From: Catonia carolina
Taxonomy: Eukaryota; Arthropoda; Insecta; Hemiptera; Achilidae
NCBI GenBank assembly: GCA_035578175.1
Contig: JAQMRL010000005.1
Coordinates: 54,851,722 to 54,915,721 of the forward strand
DNA: 64,000 bases
Direction of reading: 5' to 3'
The translations under genes were made by a program, and so were the position numbers. Below, one piece after another: positions 56,344 through 64,000 of this stretch. Position 1 is the first letter of the stretch. Every line of letters starts with the position of its first letter. The notes below the pieces were generated by a model, which was given only the letters and a program-made list of their open reading frames with translations, was not told where the DNA came from and ran no database searches.

Positions 56344-56470
56344 TTTTTAGTTTTACGCCTGCTAATACTGACGCTAAAATAAGTGATGAAAAAATGCCAG
56401 ATCTGACCGGGAATCGAACCCGGGGCCCTGGTGTAGAAGCTAGTTGCGCTGACTACACCACAGGTATGCC
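56344..56470 (-). mobile_element. SINE-3 copy
   Basis: The minus strand has a head with GTAGTCAGCGCAACTAGCTT and GGGTTCGATTCCCGGTCAG, then the body shared with 31660-31843. Confidence 0.75.
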
Positions 56471-58377
56471 ACAGACTATTTGAGGATCAATGACATAAGA
56501 ACAGAGCTCAATGCAACACCTTTGAGCAGTATCATTAAGCAGTGTGGATAGAATTGGACAGCCTGTCTCTTGCCTACGGCAAACAAGTCAATCGGTAGGA
56601 AGAAGAGAAATTGGTCGACCGAGGGTAAGATGGGTACCAAAACAGATCCAGGTGATAATGATGATGATAACATTATCCGTGATCATAATGACCAGAGCAC
56701 AAAATTTATCGTAGATCTAATAGATCTATTGTACACGAAATTTAGATAGAACAGCAAATAGGTAAAAAATGACTAAAATATTAGTTAGCAGATATTTTTC
56801 AGGAAGGTTAGCGAGATGTTTGTTATTATTAAAACACTATTTATTAATTTTACGGTGTTTTAACGTCACGATTTTACAGCCTGATCCATTCATGCGGAAC
56901 CAAAAGTTACGATTAACTAAACAAATAAAAAATGTATTATTTTTTTAGTACAGTCTTGTCATACTACAACTGACAAGAATACAGTTCCGTATATGGTACG
57001 ATACAATGTACACATAGTACGGTAGTAGTAAATACAATATTTATATAACATTACAAAGTAAATTACTCAGTGAGGGAAATATCAAGCCAGCAAGGTAATT
57101 TTTTGTTTTGTTATGCTACTTGGTAACACTGATTATCAGTAACACATTCTCATAATACTGCACAGGTGTTTTTTTGCCATGATTGTAAGAACATATGAGT
57201 CTGCTGGCCATGAAATGTTGGATAATACTTATTGGATTGTGCACTTCGTTGAGGATAACGGCCTGTTCAACGTAAGTACATGTTTCCAATTACGAAAATA
57301 ACAATAACAACTTGTAATTGTTTTAATAACAAGTACAAATGATGATTTATAATTTTACTAAATTGTACGATATTATTTACTTTGCTGATTTCTTTTAAAT
57401 TATTCTATCATATCGTTACAATACATAAGTTAGTTACTTCATGAAAAATAAAATACTTATTCCTACTACAAAATTTTATGATAAATGGCATCCAAGAAAA
57501 CTTTTTTATAAATTTTACAACAAAATATTGTTAACAAAACCGATATTTATTCCATTATAAAATATTAAAATTATTTAATCAAAGTGTTTTATCAAAAATA
57601 GGTATTTTCTAACATTTTTAATTTTGTGTAATTAATTACTAAAACAAATGATCTGATTTTAATGTTATTTTGATCTCAAAATCATAAATTTCTTCTAAAT
57701 AAAGCAACTGATAAAAGTAGTTCATATTTATTTCTAAAATTGAACTTTATTGTATTTATTTAAAATTGAATCTGGTATTTTTGTTTCTAAGAAATACTTA
57801 GAGGGGAACAATAACCATGGGTTTTGAAACGTGTTAAAATTTCCAGACCCTAGCCGGGAATAAATTATTTCATAAAAATATTTTTAGTAGATTTTTAATA
57901 AAATATATTGATCTCAAATTCAAGTTTAGTTTGTAAATTTGAAATAAACAAATATTTTAATGTTATAAAGCTGAATAGCTCTATAATTATTGGAAAATTA
58001 GTCATGAGAATTACAAAGCAATTTTTTTTAATTTTTGAAAATCAATCGGAAGGGAAGAATAAGAACAAAATTTCTTTTTAAGTTTAAAGTCAATTTCAAA
58101 TTACCAAGATGTTTGTTTTCTTGTCCTCGCGGCATATGCCATCTATCCTGTTCCGGCCTCGTTTTTTATGGGAGTTGTAAGTAAAATAAATTACTCCCAT
58201 CGTTGTAGAGGTCTTCTTAAGCTTCTTCTTCCCTAAGGTCTGTATTTCGAACCCGTTTTTGAATAAGTACATTGCTCTTCATTATTTGAATGATTCTCCA
58301 TCCTTTTATACCATTTATATAAATGAATATATATTTATGTTTAAATACATACTATAATATTTTGTATTATGTATTCC
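56471..58377. other. Intergenic, mostly featureless AT-rich DNA
   Basis: No supported gene. A SINE-2 scrap (AAATTTCCAGACCCTAGCCGG) lies at about 57836-57858. Confidence 0.45.
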
Positions 58378-58379
58378 AT

Positions 58380-58890
58380 AAGTGATATCAAAAGTAGGAT
58401 TGCTCAAGCTAGAAGGGCCTTTGAAATGAAAAACAGCTTACTGATTACAAACATTGATTTACAGATTAGGAAAAAATTCTTAAAACACTGTGTTTGGAGT
58501 GTAGCATTGTACGGGAGTGAAAATGGATGTTAGGGGTTGTAGAAAAGAAGAGGATAGAAGCTTTTGAAATTTTGTATTATAGGAATATGTTGAAGATTCG
58601 GTAGGTGCGGAAAAAAATTTATTTAGAGGTTCTTAAACGAGTGGATGAAATAAAAAGTATATGGAATCATCTTACCAAAAGAAGGGGTAGTGGGGCAGAT
58701 CTTAAGACATCCAGGTCTATCAGTAATGGAGGGTAATGTTGAGGGAGTGGATTGTAGAGGGAGGCAAAGATTATAACATTTGAAGCAAATTACGAAAGAT
58801 GTAGGTTGTTACAGGCATGTAGATATGAAACGACTTGCGCAAGACGGAACAGCTTGGAGGACTTGATGAAACCAGTCGAGAGATTGATGA
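58380..58890 (+). mobile_element. Degraded non-LTR retrotransposon 3' end
   Basis: Reads IKSRIAQARRAFEMKNSLL, LQIRKKFLKHCVWSVALYGS, then broken by stops into ...LRHPGLSVMEGN, CRGRQRL, and DVGCYRHVDMKRLAQDGTAW, ending near GATGATAAAAAAA. This is the C-terminus of an insect LINE RT of the same broad type as 21440, with several stops. Confidence 0.8.
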
Positions 58891-59100
58891 TAAAAAAATT
58901 AATTATTCCTATAATTGCAGATTCTCTCATTTACATTTATTGTCTGCAACTCGTTTCTTATACCACAATTTTGATTTCTGTTCTCCCTCGTATAATCATT
59001 GCTCTTCATAGAAAACGCGGCTCAGCAGTTCCTGTTTCCGTTCCTTTACCCTGTTATAAGGTGCCAATTTCAACTTCGATCGGTGGGCAAATACTTTAAT

Positions 59101-59488
59101 GTGTCGTTTAGGTCATCAGCCAAAAGGGTGGTTTGAACCTGTGGAGGTTTTACTAAGTAAAACGAGGACTGAGGTGGTTTACAATTGCCTTCCTCACTGA
59201 GTGGAAAAATACGCTTATCAGCATGCCGGGCTCTCTGAAAAGCTCATATTTTCCACTCTGCAAATGACACTTTTTTATTCACCAAAGGGTCTGGCTGTAT
59301 AATGAAATTCATTTCTTGCAGAAGAGAAAACTCTGATTAGTGTCTTTTACACCTCTGCCTCTTCTGTTCTTAAATGATTCAGTCATTTGATTGGCTGACG
59401 ATGTGAAAAGAAACAGAACTATTTATTTTAGCTCAGAAACTTATAGATTGAATGTAAATAATTTGACACTCCACCTATCTGTTACAGG
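59101..59488 (-). mobile_element. SINE-1 copy 13, nested
   Basis: Inserted after CAAATACTTTAAT (59088-59100), with CAAACTATAAT (59489-59499) on the other side. The sister repeat has the uninterrupted site at 47292-47304. Confidence 0.88.
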
Positions 59489-60015
59489 CAAACTATAATA
59501 TGAACCAAAAAATAAATAATAAAAATTTGGGCGCCAGGTCTATCAGCAGAGCATGAGAAAAATAAATAAAAAACTATATTTTCTTTTCTTTAAACTAAAT
59601 ATTTAATGAATAATAAACTAATGAATACTACTCGTAATATGAAACTGCTAACAAAATAATCCTTAACCTAATAAAAAATGTAGCCAACTTTTTTCCTGCC
59701 GCGACTTTAATATAAAACAAAACTAAGAAACCCTTAATAAATACAAATTGAATTTACCTCCAATTAAATATGTGTCCCCTTTCTTCTTCTTCTCTTTCTT
59801 CTCCTGGCCACCCTCGTTCTCCTTGTCTCTTCTTCAAATGCTTCTCCTTCTTAACTAACCGTTTCACTCTTAAGTCCCAAGGGAACTGATTTTAATTTCC
59901 TGGATTCGAACCAGGAAACCTCTGGTTGACAAGCCTCCCTCTCCCACCAACCGTTCAACCAACCTGAAGGGCCAACTGGAAGGAGAACCAACCAGTGATT
60001 GGCTGTAAGTTGGTA

Positions 60016-60182
60016 TTATTTTTTGTTTAACGTCCGACTGTACTGCTATTACTGCTAATGCAGACGGTGAAGGATGAAATGAATTTTTTGTAACGTGTGA
60101 AAATATACCGTGCCTGAATGGGATTCAAACCCAAGACCGTGTGATGAGAGGCGAGCCCGTTACCAACTATGCTAATGCGGCC
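60016..60182 (-). mobile_element. SINE-3 copy, nested, with target-site duplication
   Basis: Bounded by GGCTGTAAGTTGGTA (60001-60015) and GGCTGTAAGTTAGTA (60183-60197). The sister repeat has one copy of this site at 47777-47791. The head (GGTTTGAATCCCATTC B box) is diverged. Confidence 0.9.
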
Positions 60183-60450
60183 GGCTGTAAGTTAGTAGGT
60201 GGAAGAAAGGCCCAAAAACACGGGGAGAAATACACCCGCCTAATGAATATCAGAAGATTGACCGTTGGCTATATTTACAACTTATTGTCTAATTACTATT
60301 CTAATGTAACTTATTCTAACAATGGGGGGTTTTCCCTTTCATTATTTATTGGCTTGTTACTGAGTCATGGATGTTATAGTAATTAGGAATTACCATAACT
60401 TCCATTGTTTGTAAAATTGTGCCTTTACAATGGTACAAAGGGCCCAATAC

Positions 60451-61683
60451 AAGTTTCACTCCCGTAATAAAGATTCGGTACTGTCATTTTGTTATAAAAT
60501 CTCATCTAAGTATGCTTTTGAGGCCTGATCTTTAGTGTTGTTGCAAATTTTCCGCAGATCTTTTGAAAACGATGTTTTCTTTTGTCAACTTAAAGCTCTA
60601 CGTCAAAACCGAATGCCACCCCAAGTAATTAAATGTTCTTCGACTGTTCAACAAAACAGCATTAATCACAATTTTGGATCTTACTGGATCCCTCTTACAA
60701 AAGGCTTAACATTTTATTTTTCCTGTTAGTAATATCTTTGTTTTAGAATAATATTAAACACACTGACAGGCATCTTTGAAAAATTTTCATTTTCCAGTAA
60801 TCATGGAAAGTCTACTGAAAATGGTGTATTGGATTTTTATAATGATTTATTCCTTGTATAAAACCACGGGAAAGTCAACATATTTGAAATTGCTATGTGG
60901 AAACAAAACCAGTTTTTGTTTCAGCAACTTTCATAACCTGCCTGTAATCGACGTTTGTATATTGTAATGTTTATTTTGCTGTTAATGAACTGCAGTGATC
61001 TTTATCTTTCTTGGGATTACCTTTAGTAAATTTTAAACTGCCTAATTAATTCAAGAAAAGAATTATACTGTACTTTTATTAAAAAACAAATGACGTCATT
61101 ATTGTGCTCGTTGCTTTAAAGAAAAGAATACTTACCTCGTGTTAGATAAAATGTTGATCTATAAATTATTCTGATAAAAAAGTACAGCTAGTTGTAAATT
61201 ATTTTATAATTGTTGTACCTACTTAAAATTTAGCTTTTTATACTCTATGATAAAATTTAGTAACTTACATTTTATTTGTCGTAAAATAACCATTTATAAT
61301 GTTCATTGGGAAACAGATTTATTTTTTCCTTTCCATGTAACAAATTTAAGTAATAATTTTGTTTCGTTTGTTGTGATTGGAAATATTTAAATTCTGAATA
61401 TAGGTATTTATTCTGAAATTTTTTTTATTTACTTTATATACATTTATTTTTTATTCTGAATTAAGGAACTCCAGCCCTGTCGCATTAACTTGATCGATAT
61501 TTTCTTTCATTCACCACCTAAATTTCAGCCACATAAGTCATTATGCTTTATATGACTGAGTTAAGTTCTCTTGTCTCTATTTTTTTCTATATTTCCTCCC
61601 CCATGTTCTCATTCATAAACTAAAATGTATTTGAATAAATATACAATGTTTGAATGTTTTAGTCCGTTTATATAATTATATAT
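60451..61683. other. Intergenic, nothing recognised
   Basis: AT-rich; the short open frames at 60535-60729 and 60776-60967 show no family features or splice continuity. Confidence 0.45.
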
Positions 61684-62088
61684 GACCATAACAAGCAGGT
61701 GGAGTGTCCAATTATTTGCATGCACTCGATCTGCTAGTTCCAGGGCTCCAAAGAATAGTTATTTTTCTTATCATTATGGTCACTTAATTATATCACTGAA
61801 CTTTTAAGAACAGAATAGGTAGAAATGTAAAAGACACTAGTCAGTTTATCTCCTCTGAAAGTAATGAATTTTCATTATAGAGCCAGATCCTGTGGTGAAT
61901 GAAGTGTAGGTGTCATTTGCAGGGTGGAAAGGACGTAGATGCCTTTGAGAGGACCCAGCATGCAGATAAGCATACTTTTCCACTCAGTGAGGAAGGCATT
62001 GGTAAACCACCTCACTCCTCGTTTTACTTTGCAAAACCTCTAGAGGTTCAACCCAGCCTCTCGGCTGATGACCTAAACAACAACAATA
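61684..62088 (+). mobile_element. SINE-1 copy 14
   Basis: Complete, diverged copy from ACCATAACAAGCAGG to CCTAAACAACAACAATAAA. Confidence 0.87.
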
Positions 62089-63439
62089 AAAAAAATATTT
62101 CGTCTTATCTAATGCAATTAAGGGCGGATATATCAATGACTAATTCTAAACCGTCAATTTCAATTTTTTTTGCAAGTTGTAGAACTCCTCGTAGTAGCTT
62201 CATTTCTTCAGTTTATTCTACTTTGCGATGTATTTATTATGATTACCATTTTAACAGTTAATAATAATAATAATTTGATAGTATTTTTGATAGCAACTTT
62301 TAAAATTGTCATCTATAATTTTGTTTTGTCCGTCCGTCGCACCCAGATATCAGAAACTACAAGAGATAGCAAAAGGTTCCAGTTTTCGTATTCGTAATCA
62401 ACACAAAAATTTAGTGGACCTAAATTGTGTTTGATGTTCCGGTTTTGATCGGAGCTAAGAAATTAAATTCGGAATTTGGAAACAAAAATAATGTCATTTG
62501 ATTTCTCTTAAAGAGTGGATACAGGAATTATTGGGTTTGAAGTTCTGGTATAGACCCGAAGTGGCCCAAAACCGGAAGTCAATAAATTAAAGCCGGAATT
62601 TCGAAACAAAAATCGTGTGAAAAATTTATATCGCGTCAAAATTAGGTAAAACAAGTTAACCAAATTTTGACGTCGAAGATTTTGTAAATATTTAATAGAT
62701 TTAGTAAGGATTATCTACCTACCAGCCAAAAAGTATAATGTATCAAAATTATCTATTATTTCCATATCGGAAATTAACAGAGATTTTCAAAAAGATTGAT
62801 CGTAAATTAAGTAGCCAAGTTGGTTCACTATTTGCATTTGCCAAATACTATAAAAGACAAAACAGTTAGCAATAAACAAATAGTCAAATGGAAACATCCG
62901 TACGTAAAAACTTGATAACACTTGTCGGAAATACGTCACTGTTTTACGTTAGATTATTTTGTAGTAGGTCATGTGCACACATTGACAATTCTAGATTGAA
63001 AGTTTTAATTTGTTTGTGTTTTCGGTTTAATGCGAAAAATTCGTTACAGTTTTTCATCAAGGTTAGAATGAAATCGTAATATTTATACAAAGATCTAATA
63101 CTGAATTTTCTTATTTTTTATTAGTAGTGGATGTAGGTGACTAAGGACAATTTTGTGTTGTATGTCCTCTAGCACGGTTTCAAACGGATTAGATTAGGTT
63201 CACAATTTTGTTACCCTTCTGAATAAGAATTTTAATTTTCGTATTACCTTCAGAAAGTCATGTCTAGGAATAAATCTAATGACTGAATTATAAGAATAAC
63301 ACGATATTAAATTTCTTGTTCGCTTTATAATACTATACTTTGGGCCTATGAACTTGCGATGCAATTGTGTTACCGAATTTTACTTATTAGCTAAAAAAAG
63401 TAACGTTAGTACCAGAATTATTTATTTATTTTATTCAGT
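62089..63439. other. Intergenic, no gene seen
   Basis: 62290-62630 contains CCGGAAT/CCGGAAG phrases and two AATT(C)GGAATTT(G/C)GAAAC-like units, probably an old repeat. No coding evidence. Confidence 0.4.
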
Positions 63440-64000
63440 TAAATACGAGTTGTGGCTATTAAATAACGAGACTGACGTTGTAAAAAATTTTATTTTTATT
63501 TTGTACATAATCACTTATTGTCACCTTCAATATACACTCCTTCTCTATCCCTACAACGCTCATGCGAATTTTCCATTGTTGGAAACAGTACTGGAAGTCA
63601 TCTTCTGTCAGCTCCTTCAGGACACGTGCCGCTTTTTTCTTTTACAGCTTCCACAGACTCAAATCTTGTCCCTTTTAATGCAGATTTCACCTTAGGAAAC
63701 AGGTAGAAGTCACATGGTGCAAGATCTGGTGAATAAAGTGGATGTTCTAACACTGAGATGCTGTAATTGGCTAGGAACCTCTTGAAAGATAACGCGGAAT
63801 GAGCTGGCGCATTGTCTTGGTGGAGAACCCATGATTTGTCCTTCCACATTTCGGGGCGTTTTCTTTTACTCTCTGACGTAGTTAAGAAAATACCTCAAGG
63901 TAGTAATATTGACTAATTGTTTGACCTTCAGGAACCCAGTGAAGGTACACAATCCCATGGATATCAAAAAATACAATCATCATTGCCTTAAATTTCGACT
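63440..64000 (-). pseudogene. mariner transposase, frameshifted, cut by window edge
   Basis: The minus strand reads MIVFFDIHGIVYLHWVPEGQ (first catalytic Asp visible), a frame break near 63880, then MWKDKSWVLHQDNAPAHSAL (second Asp) and YSPDLAPCDFYLFPKVKS (third Asp of a DD34D-type triad). After a second break near 63640 it reads a C-terminus with CFQQWKIRM. The likely terminal repeat lies near 63441-63475 (CGAGTTGTGGCTATTAAAT). The N-terminal part lies beyond 64000. Confidence 0.86.

Larger units (their letters stand above)
59088..60450. repeat. Large repeat, copy at 59 kb (carries SINE-1 copy 13 and a SINE-3 copy)
   Basis: Sister of 47283-48500; see that entry. The two nested insertions are absent from the sister copy. 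Confidence 0.8.

Noticed and set aside
62170..62397. Short hydrophobic open frame
   Set aside because: Begins just after SINE-1 copy 14, AT-rich, no family or splice support.

Overview
The window is insect nuclear DNA. The grounds are AT-rich introns with GT/AG splice sites, peritrophin-type (CBM14) chitin-binding domains on a mucin-like protein, and a very dense load of LINEs, tRNA-like SINEs and mariner/Tc-type transposons. I see no bacterial operons, no true tRNA or rRNA gene and no CRISPR array. The order is uncertain; a repeat-rich hemipteroid or polyneopteran insect would fit, but I cannot name a species.

Three protein-coding genes can be assembled from phase-consistent exons. (1) 2144-13730, plus strand, 5' end outside the window: five exons, 2322 residues visible. 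It has a glycosyl-hydrolase-18-like tail, two CBM14 domains, a Gly/Tyr-rich repeat block, about 1,600 residues of Pro/Val/Thr/Tyr-rich sequence and a last CBM14. It is an extracellular chitin-binding mucin or cuticle-type protein. (2) 17286-29163, minus strand, convergent with gene 1: seven exons, 377 residues visible. It is a multi-pass membrane protein ending in a RING-H2 finger, closest by eye to the TRC8/RNF139-RNF145 family of ER ubiquitin ligases; its N-terminal exons were not found. (3) 39106-54849, plus strand, divergent from gene 2: six exons, 313 residues visible. It has a helical, Cys-containing repeat character like the mesothelin/otoancorin/stereocilin family and a hydrophobic C-terminus. 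A possible signal-peptide exon lies at 37712-37757.

The rest is mainly mobile DNA. A SINE-like element of about 395 bp with an (AAC)n tail (called SINE-1 here) is present in at least 14 copies, many with 10-14 bp target-site duplications. Three further tRNA-headed SINE families (SINE-2, -3, -4) are present. Non-LTR retrotransposon 3' ends lie at 18355-18938, 21440-21835, 34625-34970, 39705-40290 and 58380-58890. DNA-transposon remnants lie at 29575-29775, 52137-53220 and 63440-64000. A 1.5-kb element with inverted ends and a DUF7869-like pseudo-ORF lies at 35601-37120, and a foldback element at 2784-3299.

Two copies of a larger repeat (about 47283-48500 and 59088-60450) carry different later insertions, so each copy shows the empty site of the other. 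This gives a readable order of insertion events. I found no convincing new enzyme system or defence locus. The most unusual items are the mesothelin-like insect gene, the GH18-tailed chitin-binding mucin, the inverted-end element and the reciprocal empty sites.
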